A stretch of 64,000 nt of DNA from Sphingomonadaceae bacterium PASS1. Lineage in GTDB: Bacteria; Pseudomonadota; Alphaproteobacteria; Sphingomonadales; Sphingomonadaceae. The translations under genes were made by a program, and so were the position numbers. The DNA lies in the NCBI GenBank assembly GCA_002255985.1, contig NKIR01000003.1, positions 124,001 to 188,000 of the forward strand. Direction: 5' to 3'. A model generated the notes under the pieces. It saw nothing but the letters and a program-made list of their open reading frames with translations. It was not told the origin of the DNA and did not search any database. Positions 56,516-64,000 of this stretch are shown here, piece after piece (the first letter of the stretch is position 1; each line of letters opens with the position of its first letter).

Positions 56516-57294
56516 GCCTTCACCCTTAACAACAATGGCGCAAATGTCGCCTCTTGCTGCAAATCAACAGCGCCGCGTTTCGCCAGCTCAAGCGCCGCCA
56601 CGAAACTGGACGCCAGCGCAGATTTGCGCAGCGCAGGCTCGGCATGGATCGGCAGAAACGCCTCAATCGACGTCCAATCGACCGCGCGGCCAATCATCGC
56701 GGATACGCGCTCAAGCGCTTCTTCCAGTGTCATGACTTGCCGTTTTTTCACGACATGCATCACCGGCTGCGTGCGCGCCTTTACCTGGCCATATGCGGTG
56801 ATGAGTTCAAAATAGTCGCATTCCCAAGCGCGCGCCTTGACCACGCGTAAGCCCTCGGGATTGCCGCGCAGAAAGATATCGCGCCCCACCCGGTCCCGCG
56901 CCATCAACCGCGCACCGCTTTCGCGCATGGCGTTCAACCGTTCCAGCCGCAGTTGCAGGCGCAGCGCAAGCTCCTCTGGCGACGGGTCAATCGTCGAGTC
57001 CTTGGGCAGCAGCAGTGCGGATTTGAGATAGGCCAGCCACGCCGCCATCACCAGATAATCCGCCGCAAGCTCCAGCTTCAGCGCGCGGGCCTCATCAATG
57101 AAGACCAGATATTGTTCGACCAAGGCAAGGATCGACAATTGCCGCAAATCGACCTTTTGATTGCGCGCGAGTGCCAGCAGCAGGTCAAGCGGCCCTTCCC
57201 ATCCGTCGATATCGATGGTCAGGACATCGGGTTCGGGAACGCTCCCGGTGCGGAGCGCATCTTGCTCTTCATCAAAGAGCAATTGCCCGGTCAT
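56512..57294 (-). CDS. scpA: Segregation and condensation protein A
   Basis: 260 residues, kleisin subunit bridging the SMC heads. The N-terminal WEGPLDLLLALARNQKVDLRQLSI and YLVMAAWLAYLKSALLLP (about 30-100) are highly characteristic, and a C-terminal winged helix ends in EATFAPLLLRVKA. ATGA overlaps with nagZ upstream and scpB downstream tie chromosome segregation to cell wall recycling genes in one operon, as usual in alphaproteobacteria. Confidence 0.95.
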   Translation of the reverse strand: MTGQLLFDEEQDALRTGSVPEPDVLTIDIDGWEGPLDLLLALARNQKVDLRQLSILALVEQYLVFIDEARALKLELAADYLVMAAWLAYLKSALLLPKDSTIDPSPEELALRLQLRLERLNAMRESGARLMARDRVGRDIFLRGNPEGLRVVKARAWECDYFELITAYGQVKARTQPVMHVVKKRQVMTLEEALERVSAMIGRAVDWTSIEAFLPIHAEPALRKSALASSFVAALELAKRGAVDLQQEATFAPLLLRVKA

Positions 57295-58340
57295 GCCGCG
57301 CCCGTTGCTCCACCGGTCAGCTTCGCGCTTGTGTCCGCAAGTGCAAGCAGCTGATCCCGCTTATCCAGCAAATAGGCCAGTCGGTCAGCATCAAATGCGG
57401 GGACAGGCAAGGCCATTGCGCGGTCAAGTCGTGCCCGCGCCGCTGCGGTGATTTCGGGCAACATGTCGTCAATCGCGCGCATTTCGTCCAACCGGCCCCA
57501 GCAGTTGAGCGCGATGTCGCATCCAGCCTCAACACAACGCAGCGCGCGTGTCGCGACGTCCCCCTGAAGCGCGTTCATATCGAGATCATCGCTCATCAAC
57601 AGGCCGTCAAAGCCGATATTCTGCCGGATGATATTGTTCAGCACATAAGGCGACATGGTTGCCGTGTGCTGATCATCCCACACATCATAGATCACATGCC
57701 CGGTCATACCCATCGCGGCGTTGTTGAGCGCGCGAAATGGCGAGAGGTCTTGTTCGAGCTCCGCCGCGCTTGCGGTGACATGTGGCAGGTCGTGATGGGT
57801 ATCGACGCTGGCGCGGCCCTGCCCCGGCATATGTTTGACGACGCCAATAACGCCGCCCTTTGCAAGGCCATCCAATATCGCGCGGCCAAGCGCGGCAACG
57901 CGCATCGGTTCGCTACCCAGCGCGCGGTCACCGATGGCCGAATGCGTTTCGGGCACGCGGACATCGAGCACGGGCAAGCAATCGACGTTAATGCCGACTT
58001 CGTTCAGCAACAGCGCGATGGCTTCCGCATTGCAGCGCGCCGCTTCAATCGCGGTCATGGGTGCCAAGTCGTACAGCGCATCGAATGCGCCGCCAGCGGG
58101 AAAGTCAGGCCAGACAGGCGGACGCATACGCGCAACGCGGCCGCCTTCCTGATCAATCAGGACAGGCACGTCGTCGCGGCCATGCAAGCTACGCAGGCTG
58201 TCCGTCAGCGCGCGAACCTGTGCGCGGTCCTCAATATTGCGTTTGAACAGGATGTACCCCGCCGGTTCGACATCGCGAAACAGGCGTTTTTCATCATCAG
58301 TCAGGGTTAGGCCCGAAAGGCCAAATATCACGGGCTTCAT
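57291..58340 (-). CDS. nagZ: Beta-N-acetylhexosaminidase NagZ (GH3)
   Basis: 349 residues from the ATG at 58340 (MKPVIFGLSG); the longer reading adds a Gly/Pro-rich non-conserved stretch. GH3 catalytic histidine motif KHMPGQGRASVDTHHDLP near 165, nucleophile aspartate in MSDDLDMNAL near 245, and DQEGGRVARM near 65. Releases GlcNAc from anhydro-muropeptides in the cytosol during wall recycling. First of the tightly overlapping nagZ-scpA-scpB genes. Confidence 0.95.
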   Translation of the reverse strand: MKPVIFGLSGLTLTDDEKRLFRDVEPAGYILFKRNIEDRAQVRALTDSLRSLHGRDDVPVLIDQEGGRVARMRPPVWPDFPAGGAFDALYDLAPMTAIEAARCNAEAIALLLNEVGINVDCLPVLDVRVPETHSAIGDRALGSEPMRVAALGRAILDGLAKGGVIGVVKHMPGQGRASVDTHHDLPHVTASAAELEQDLSPFRALNNAAMGMTGHVIYDVWDDQHTATMSPYVLNNIIRQNIGFDGLLMSDDLDMNALQGDVATRALRCVEAGCDIALNCWGRLDEMRAIDDMLPEITAAARARLDRAMALPVPAFDADRLAYLLDKRDQLLALADTSAKLTGGATGAA

Positions 58341-58415
58341 AGCGCGCAAGCTAGGGCCGCCGCCGCCGCAAGGCAAGTATGGAGCAGCGGCGCTTTGACC
58401 CAAAGCTGTGTATAA

Positions 58416-58922
58416 TTAACGGATTGCCCCAAGGAAATCGAGCTTACCCACGGGCACGCCCTTCATCCGCAGCAGCGCATAGGCCATGCTGAGGTGGAAG
58501 AAGAAATTGGGAATGGCAAAGCCGTGGACATAGCTATTGCCCGTGAAGGATATATCACCGCTCGGCGTGGTGAGCACGACTTTCGCGTCTTCGCGGCCTT
58601 CAAAACCATCGGGTGAGGCGGCTTCCAAAAACGCAATCGCCTTGGCCACGCGGCCCTGCACATCCGCGTAGCTTACTTCATCATCAGGCCATGGCGCATT
58701 TTCCACTTGGCCGACACGGACAGCGACAAACTTTGCTGTGTCGGTCACCATCTGAACCTGCCGCGTGAGCGGTGCCATGTCGTCGATCAGGCGCGCATCG
58801 AGCAAGTCGGAAAGTTCAATGCCTTGTTCAGCGGCAAAAGCGCTGCCCTTTTCGAGCATATTGGACAGGTTTTTCAGGCCACGGATGAAAGCGGGAATGG
58901 CGACGTCATATAATGCAGGCAT
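58416..58922 (-). CDS. DUF1993 family protein
   Basis: 168 residues from the ATG at 58922 (GGAG about eight bases upstream). The N-terminal IPAFIRGLKNLSNMLEKG and the segment LTRQVQMVTDTAKFVAVRVG match the DUF1993 pattern, and the C-terminal FAIPNFFFHLSMAYALLRMKGVPVGKLDFLG is a hallmark. The fold resembles DinB-like four-helix bundles; no enzyme activity is established. It sits between the SPOR gene and nagZ, interrupting an otherwise conserved order, with gaps on both sides that allow its own promoter. Confidence 0.88.
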   Translation of the reverse strand: MPALYDVAIPAFIRGLKNLSNMLEKGSAFAAEQGIELSDLLDARLIDDMAPLTRQVQMVTDTAKFVAVRVGQVENAPWPDDEVSYADVQGRVAKAIAFLEAASPDGFEGREDAKVVLTTPSGDISFTGNSYVHGFAIPNFFFHLSMAYALLRMKGVPVGKLDFLGAIR

Positions 58923-59060
58923 ATTCTTCTCCTTGAAGCGTGCGGGCGGCATAAGTTGCAAATGGAAACTTTACAACCGCGACGCAGTGCCGCGCGCGCA
59001 GAGAAAAAGCCGTGACAACATATGCTGCCACGGCCTTCCTCCCCCCGGAAAAAATGCCGA

Positions 59061-59729
59061 TTACCGAACGATCAGGCAGTTTTCGCCAGCTACCTTAAGC
59101 TTTGCGCACAATTGCTGTGCTTGGGACGAATTCGCGGTCACGGCCTGAAGCCGGAAAACCTTGCGGCCACCTTCGACATTGGCTTCAACGATTTTGCGGT
59201 TCATTCCGGTCAAAAAGCCAAAGCGTTTGTTCAGCGCAGACCAAGCCGCGTCGGCCTTGGCAGAATCGCCGAACGCCCCCAGTTGAACCATGACTGTGCT
59301 GGCAGGTGCTGGCGCAGCGGTTGCTGGCGCCGCCACTGGGGCAGATGCCGTGGCGGCAGGTGGTGCGGTGGTTGCGATTTTCGCGGCGGGCACCAATGTC
59401 GCACCGGTTTTGGTGCCTTCGCTCGCGGCAAAAGCCGAATCGCCCTCACCTTCAAATCTTTTACCACCGGCGTCCTGAGGCTTGACCTTATAGTCGCCTG
59501 CTGGCGCCGCAATCACTTCACCATTGCCATTCGCGCCACCCGACTGGTTACGCTGCAGCCAATAGACCGCGCCAACAATCGCTGCGAGTAAGGCAAGCGC
59601 AGCAAGCACCATCGCCACGACCTTTAGCGGGGATGCACCATCATCATATTCGTAGCCGTCAGCGGTTTCCAACCAGGGCAGACGATCACTATCGTCCAGA
59701 TTCAGTCCATTATCGTTGGTGTTGTTCAT
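59061..59729 (-). CDS. SPOR domain-containing membrane protein
   Basis: 222 residues from the ATG at 59729, 16 bp after the argS stop. A cytoplasmic acidic N terminus (DLDDSDRLPW-like text), one membrane helix near 37-58 (VVAMVLAALALLAAIVGAVYWL), an Ala/Pro-rich periplasmic linker, and a C-terminal SPOR domain (about 145-222, VMVQLGAFGDSAKADAAWSAL to ENCLIVR). This bitopic layout is that of FtsN-like division proteins that bind denuded glycan at the septum. Conserved in this position behind argS in alphaproteobacteria. Confidence 0.9.
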   Translation of the reverse strand: MNNTNDNGLNLDDSDRLPWLETADGYEYDDGASPLKVVAMVLAALALLAAIVGAVYWLQRNQSGGANGNGEVIAAPAGDYKVKPQDAGGKRFEGEGDSAFAASEGTKTGATLVPAAKIATTAPPAATASAPVAAPATAAPAPASTVMVQLGAFGDSAKADAAWSALNKRFGFLTGMNRKIVEANVEGGRKVFRLQAVTANSSQAQQLCAKLKVAGENCLIVR

Positions 59730-59745
59730 GCCGGTCCCCCAATTG

Positions 59746-61467
59746 CTACATATTGTAAGCGGCCTCGACGCCCATGAGCCGCAAACCATTTCGCAGAACT
59801 TGCCCGATATTGGTCGCCATGAAAAGCCTTGCGCCCGTCAGCGCGGGGTCCTGTGCCAATATGAAGCGTTTGTCCGGCTGGTCATTGCCAAGGTTCCAAT
59901 AGGCATGGAACGCCGCAGCCAGGTCATTGAGGTAAAAGGCAATACGGTGCGGCTCACCCGATTTGGCGGACGCTTCGACAATGCGCGGGAAGTTGGCGGC
60001 TTCGCGAATAAGGCCGATTTCGGCATCACCCAACAATGCCAGTTCCGACCCGTCGACGCCCAAGCCCTCGGCCTCTGCCTTGCGCAGTGTCGAGGCGATG
60101 CGCGCATGGGCATATTGCACATAGAATACCGGATTGTCCTTCGACGCTTCGACCACCTTGGCAAAGTCAAAATCCATCTGCGCATCGGACTTGCGCGTCA
60201 GCATCGTGAAGCGGACGACATCCTTGCCGACTTCTTCAATAACATCGGCGAGCGTGACAAAGCTGCCCGACCGCTTGGACATTTTAACGGGCTCACCGCC
60301 GCGCAGCAGGCGCACCATTTGCACAAGCTTGATATCAAAATCGACTTTGCCATCGGTCAGCGCGTTGACCGCCGCCTTGATGCGCTTGACGGTGCCCGCA
60401 TGATCCGCGCCCCAGATGTCGATCATGGCGTCAACGCCCTGACTTTTCTGGAAATGATAGGCAAGGTCAGCGCCGAAGTAGGTCCAGCTGCCGTTGGATT
60501 TCTTGATCGGCCTGTCTTGGTCATCACCAAATTGCGTCGACCGGAACAATGGAAGCGTAACGGGCTCCCAATCTTCGATTTCCTTGCCCTTTGGCTTTTC
60601 CAGTTCGCCGTCATAGACAAGTCCGCGCGCGCGCAATTCGCGCTCCGCAATGTCCGCCTTGCCCGCTTCATGCAGCTCAGCTTCGGATGAAAACAGGTCG
60701 TGATGGATGCCAAGCAAGGCAAGGTCGGCCTTGATCATTTCCATCATCTCGGCAACCGCAGCCTTGCGGAACAGCGCAAGCCATTCTGCCTCTGGCTGGG
60801 CAACATATTGGTCGCCAAAACGCTCGGCCAGCCGCTGACCGACCGGAATCAGATAATCGCCGGGGTAAAGCCCTTCGGCGATCTCGATGGTCTCGCCCAA
60901 TGCCTCGCGATACCGCAAATGCGCGGACCGGGCCAAAACGTCGACCTGCCCACCGGCATCGTTGATATAATATTCGCGCACAACACGGTAGCCTGCGAAT
61001 TCCATCAATGCCGCAAGCGCATCGCCCACCACAGCGCCGCGGCAATGCCCCATATGCATTGGCCCAGTCGGGTTGGCGGAGACATATTCGATATTCACCG
61101 ATTTGCCGTCACCACGATGCGACCGCCCATAATGATCGCCAGCCTGCGCAATCGCGCGCAGTTCATCGAGCCATGCCGATGCGTCCAACCGCAAATTTAG
61201 AAAGCCGGGCCCGGCAATTTCGACGGCTGTGACGCCAGAAACCTTTGCGAGTTCAGCAGACAAAGCGTCGGCCAGTTGGCGCGGATTAAGCCCTGCGGGT
61301 TTTGCGAGCACCATCGCCGCGTTAGTCGATATGTCGCCATGTGATGGATCGCGTGGCGGTTCGACTGTCACATTGGCACGATCAATGCCCGATGGCAGCG
61401 TCTTGCTGGCAACAAGTGCGTCCAGCGCATGATCGACATGCGCTGCATATTGTTCAAAAAGGGTCAT
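59746..61467 (-). CDS. argS: Arginyl-tRNA synthetase
   Basis: 573 residues, class I aminoacyl-tRNA synthetase. The HIGH motif appears as GPMHMGHCRG near 127, the KMSKS equivalent as VKMSKRSGSFVTL near 395, and the C-terminal DALR anticodon-binding domain starts near 455 (VQYAHARIASTLRK). An N-terminal Arg-specific additional domain covers the first 110 residues. Charges tRNA-Arg in the cytosol. First gene of the argS-SPOR-(DUF1993)-nagZ-scpAB-tatABC series. Confidence 0.97.
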   Translation of the reverse strand: MTLFEQYAAHVDHALDALVASKTLPSGIDRANVTVEPPRDPSHGDISTNAAMVLAKPAGLNPRQLADALSAELAKVSGVTAVEIAGPGFLNLRLDASAWLDELRAIAQAGDHYGRSHRGDGKSVNIEYVSANPTGPMHMGHCRGAVVGDALAALMEFAGYRVVREYYINDAGGQVDVLARSAHLRYREALGETIEIAEGLYPGDYLIPVGQRLAERFGDQYVAQPEAEWLALFRKAAVAEMMEMIKADLALLGIHHDLFSSEAELHEAGKADIAERELRARGLVYDGELEKPKGKEIEDWEPVTLPLFRSTQFGDDQDRPIKKSNGSWTYFGADLAYHFQKSQGVDAMIDIWGADHAGTVKRIKAAVNALTDGKVDFDIKLVQMVRLLRGGEPVKMSKRSGSFVTLADVIEEVGKDVVRFTMLTRKSDAQMDFDFAKVVEASKDNPVFYVQYAHARIASTLRKAEAEGLGVDGSELALLGDAEIGLIREAANFPRIVEASAKSGEPHRIAFYLNDLAAAFHAYWNLGNDQPDKRFILAQDPALTGARLFMATNIGQVLRNGLRLMGVEAAYNM

Positions 61468-61492
61468 CTTCGTGCCTTGAAAAAAGCGCGTA

Positions 61493-62143
61493 TCAACGCG
61501 TTACATTATACCGCAGCTGATCTTCAGTCAGCTGGAAACCGATAAGCATTTCAAAGCTTGATCGGACGACCGCAGCGCGCACTTCAGGGTCTGCCATGGG
61601 GTCAAGCGCGGCATCGGGATCACCCGGCTTGCGCTTCTTGGTAATTTTTTGAACGATTTCGGTTGGCAGGCTGGCCGATGCCTTGTCGATATAGCTTGCG
61701 GCTTGCGCGCTGGCGGATGCCCGCTGCTGGCCATCGGCAAATTGCACAGTCACTTGGCCAATGCGCTTGGCGATAACGGCGCTGTTGCCCTGCACCACGG
61801 TGGTGAAATAGGGCAAAGTCACTGTCCGACTGCCTTGCGTATCGCTACGCCGCGCCTGAACATCAAAACTTGCTTGCGAATAAATCTTCTCACCACTGTC
61901 GTTGCACGTCGGGCGGATGTTGGTGATTGATGCGACAACGTCAATTGCGCTCGCGTCCTGGCTGTTGGCGGGATTGAACACGGTTATGTCGCCCGTACCA
62001 TCAGGAACAGCCACCGCAGGGCAGCCCGAGCGTGTGACGTTAACACCAACACCGGCACCGATATCAAGTTCGCCTTCGCGCGAACAACCGGCCAAGGTTG
62101 CTGCAACAATGCCGAAGGTCAGGACTTTGGCGGCAAATTTCAT
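61493..62143 (-). CDS. Hypothetical lipoprotein
   Basis: 216 residues from the ATG at 62143 (AAGGA eight bases upstream; an ATG at 62161 adds six residues). Lipoprotein signal MKFAAKVLTFGIVAATLAGC, lipobox LAGC. The mature part has GVGVNVTRSGCPAVAVPDGTGD in pieces and a beta-rich middle, and ends with an Ala-rich segment then charged LTEDQLRYNVTR. No family recognised. It is 25 bp upstream of argS on the same strand and divergent from ispH. Confidence 0.75.
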   Translation of the reverse strand: MKFAAKVLTFGIVAATLAGCSREGELDIGAGVGVNVTRSGCPAVAVPDGTGDITVFNPANSQDASAIDVVASITNIRPTCNDSGEKIYSQASFDVQARRSDTQGSRTVTLPYFTTVVQGNSAVIAKRIGQVTVQFADGQQRASASAQAASYIDKASASLPTEIVQKITKKRKPGDPDAALDPMADPEVRAAVVRSSFEMLIGFQLTEDQLRYNVTR

Positions 62144-62278
62144 ATAGGCTATCCTTGGCATAACAGTGCATTGGTTGCGGGTACGTCGCTGGCATTGGTC
62201 CTTATCCGCCCATCGCCTGACGTGCAACAGGGGAAAGGTCTTGGCGGATGCTGCCTGTTTAACTAAAGGACATTGCCG

Positions 62279-63244
62279 ATGACTGAACAAACGATCTCCA
62301 AGAAATCCCTTCGGCTGCTTCTGGCGGCACCACGCGGTTTTTGCGCGGGCGTTGACCGCGCCATCAAGATTGTCGAGCTCGCGCTCGAACAACATGGCGC
62401 ACCGGTGTATGTCCGCCATGAAATTGTGCACAACCGCTTTGTTGTCGATAGTTTGAAGGCCAAGGGTGCGATATTCGTCGAGGAGCTGGATGAAGTGCCT
62501 GATGGCGGGCATGTCGTATTTTCGGCGCATGGTGTCCCTAAATCGGTACCGGAAAATGCGCAGCAACGCGGCCTTGCCTATTTCGACGCCACCTGCCCTT
62601 TGGTGTCAAAGGTGCATAAACAGGCTGAACGCCAGGTCGAAGCGGGCCGTCACATCATTTTTGTTGGCCATGCCGGACATCCCGAAGTCATTGGCACATT
62701 TGGCCAAGTTTCAGTCGGCGCGATGACATTGGTTGAAACGGATGAGGACGCACGCAAGCTTCAGCCTGCGGATCCCGACAATCTCGCGTTCCTGACGCAG
62801 ACAACTTTGTCGGTCGACGATACGTTGGAAATCGTATCCATCCTTGAAGCGCGCTTCCCAAACATTGTCGGTCCGAAAGGTGAGGATATCTGTTACGCAA
62901 CATCCAACCGGCAAGAGGCGGTAAAGGCAATTGCGGGCGAATGTGACCTCGTCCTCGTCATTGGCGCGCCAAACAGCTCAAATTCGCTGCGCTTGGTCGA
63001 AGTGGCCGCGCGCTCGGGTGCGAAAGCGCATCTTGTGCAGCGCGCCGACAATATCAGCATGAACTGGTTTGACGGTGTGAACACGCTTGGTCTGACCGCA
63101 GGCGCGTCGGCGCCTGAAATATTGGTGCGTGAAATCATTGATGCGCTTGCCGTGCATTTTGACCTTGATGAACAGCAGGTCACAACCGCCGAAGAAAGCA
63201 TCACCTTCAAATTGCCACGCGAACTGGCCGGCGCGGCGGCTTGA
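62279..63244 (+). CDS. ispH: 4-hydroxy-3-methylbut-2-enyl diphosphate reductase
   Basis: 321 residues from the ATG at 62279, with AAAGGA eight bases upstream; an in-frame TTG two codons earlier is disfavoured. The three iron-sulfur cysteines are C22 ([12 protein letters not shown]), C106 ([11 protein letters not shown]) and C205 ([11 protein letters not shown]). Last step of the MEP pathway, giving IPP and [19 protein letters not shown] near 131 and the catalytic-glutamate loop fit the family. Coupled to the downstream homoserine kinase gene. Confidence 0.97.
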   Translation: MTEQTISKKSLRLLLAAPRGFCAGVDRAIKIVELALEQHGAPVYVRHEIVHNRFVVDSLKAKGAIFVEELDEVPDGGHVVFSAHGVPKSVPENAQQRGLAYFDATCPLVSKVHKQAERQVEAGRHIIFVGHAGHPEVIGTFGQVSVGAMTLVETDEDARKLQPADPDNLAFLTQTTLSVDDTLEIVSILEARFPNIVGPKGEDICYATSNRQEAVKAIAGECDLVLVIGAPNSSNSLRLVEVAARSGAKAHLVQRADNISMNWFDGVNTLGLTAGASAPEILVREIIDALAVHFDLDEQQVTTAEESITFKLPRELAGAAA

Positions 63245-63245
63245 T

Positions 63246-64000
63246 TTGGCCGTTTACACGCAATTAGGGCCTGAACAGGTCGGCGCGTTGCTTGCGCTTT
63301 ATGATGTCGGTGAATTGGTTTCGCTAAAGGGCATTGCCGAGGGCGTTGAAAACAGCAATTTCTTTGTCGAAACGACGCAAAGCCGGTTCATCCTGACCAT
63401 TTACGAAAACCGCGTAGACCCAAAGGATCTACCGTTTTTCTATGCGCTGCTGAAACATTTGCACGAAGCGGGCTGCAAGGTTCCGCGTTTCATGTCGGAC
63501 CGCAGCGGCAATTGGTTGCAGACCATCGCTGGAAAGCCGGCCTGCCTTATCGAATTCCTCAATGGCATATCGGTCACGGAGCCATCGGCGGCACAGGCGC
63601 ACTCAACGGGTGCAGCACTTGGGCAAATGCACAAGGCGCTGGCGGACTTCACGCTGTCACGGCCCAACAGCCTTGGCATTTCTGCATTCCGGCCGCTCGC
63701 CATGCGCTGCACGGACGAAGGTCTGGACGACATTTCCCAAGGCTTGACTGCACGAATATTTGCGGAATGCGATTATCTTGACGCGCATTGGCCGACCAAT
63801 CTTCCCGTGGCCGCGATCCATGCGGACCTGTTTCCTGACAATGTCCTGATGCTTGGCGACAATGTCACTGGCCTGATCGATTTCTATTTCGCCTGCTCCG
63901 AAATCCGCGCTTACGATCTTGCGGTCACGCATAGCGCATGGTGCTTTTCGGGCGACGGCAAAATATTTGATGCGCAGGTGAGTGCGGCCATATTGTCGGG
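63246..64000 (+). CDS. thrB: Homoserine kinase (ThrB, APH-fold), partial
   Basis: The 3' end is cut by the window; about 251 residues are visible. Translation begins at a TTG at 63246, one base after the ispH stop; the first residues then read (M)AVYTQLGPEQVGALLALYDVGELVSL in pieces, as expected. Kinase-fold marks: GIAEGVENSNFFVET near 30 and the catalytic loop AIHADLFPDNVLML near 190, with LIDFYFACSE as the DFG-equivalent. It phosphorylates homoserine on the way to threonine. No clear ribosome site, so it relies on coupling to ispH. Confidence 0.92.
   Translation, partial: MAVYTQLGPEQVGALLALYDVGELVSLKGIAEGVENSNFFVETTQSRFILTIYENRVDPKDLPFFYALLKHLHEAGCKVPRFMSDRSGNWLQTIAGKPACLIEFLNGISVTEPSAAQAHSTGAALGQMHKALADFTLSRPNSLGISAFRPLAMRCTDEGLDDISQGLTARIFAECDYLDAHWPTNLPVAAIHADLFPDNVLMLGDNVTGLIDFYFACSEIRAYDLAVTHSAWCFSGDGKIFDAQVSAAILS

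Noticed and set aside
57171-58310. 379-codon open frame on the plus strand over nagZ and scpA
   Set aside because: Antisense shadow of two conserved overlapping genes; composition is Arg/His/Gln-rich as expected for shadow frames in GC-rich DNA.
59716-60690. 324-codon open frame on the plus strand opposite argS
   Set aside because: Antisense shadow; argS motifs on the other strand are unambiguous.
1-64000. tRNA or rRNA genes, phage genes, insertion sequences, defence systems
   Set aside because: Reading the intergenic regions showed no tRNA-like cloverleaf motifs, and every substantial coding region was assigned to a non-mobile family.

Overview
The window reads as a chromosomal segment of an alphaproteobacterium, most likely a sphingomonad (Sphingomonadales; Sphingopyxis/Sphingorhabdus/Novosphingobium-like). 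The evidence: a 402-residue mannonate dehydratase whose metal and catalytic residues fall at the numbers known for the Novosphingobium enzyme, a glycine decarboxylase split into two subunits, an scpAB-tatABC cluster behind argS and a SPOR protein, a division cluster running from mraZ to ftsZ, an EcfG-type promoter, and the intergenic hairpin motif common in sphingomonads. Genes are tightly packed with many ATGA overlaps. I see no tRNA, rRNA, prophage, transposase or CRISPR array. This is mostly conserved core genome; the novelty lies in regulatory and intergenic sequence.

Layout. 1-4234: the start of a methylmalonate-semialdehyde dehydrogenase gene, a GntR/FCD regulator with a textbook operator, mannonate dehydratase and a secreted GH79-like glycosidase, which together look like a hexuronate utilisation locus. 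4453-7445: an S41 protease lipoprotein and an ABC1/UbiB kinase-like protein. 7594-9816: ahpC-ahpF peroxide defence. 9976-14139: an RND efflux adaptor and pump. 14328-18153: wecB, wecC and ugd, making UDP-ManNAcA and UDP-GlcA for surface polysaccharide. 18164-21025: an acyl-CoA synthetase and an unrecognised periplasmic protein. 21022-26394: a glycine cleavage operon (gcvT-gcvH-gcvPA-gcvPB plus a DUF938 methyltransferase) under a tandem glycine riboswitch. 26435-30118: an NAD(P)-binding protein, dGTPase and a TPR/SPOR protein.

30225-48560 is the division and cell wall (dcw) cluster on the minus strand, transcribed in the order mraZ-rsmH-ftsL-ftsI-murE-murF-mraY-murD-ftsW-murG-murC-murB-ddl-ftsQ-ftsA-ftsZ. 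Its leader holds five GG(G/A) motifs spaced 10-11 bp apart that look like an MraZ operator, and a perfect 20-bp inverted repeat. 48867-51012: two membrane-anchored proteins of unknown role and cysteine synthase. 51203-53335: a ZnuD-like TonB receptor behind a Zur-like palindrome. 53400-53727: two tandem entericidin-type lipoproteins, the second behind a perfect GGAAC-N16-CGTT promoter. 53728-54418: a gene-free stretch full of hairpins and simple repeats. 54419-61467 (minus): argS, a SPOR protein, DUF1993, nagZ, scpA, scpB and tatABC. 61493-64000: a lipoprotein, ispH, and the start of thrB running off the end.
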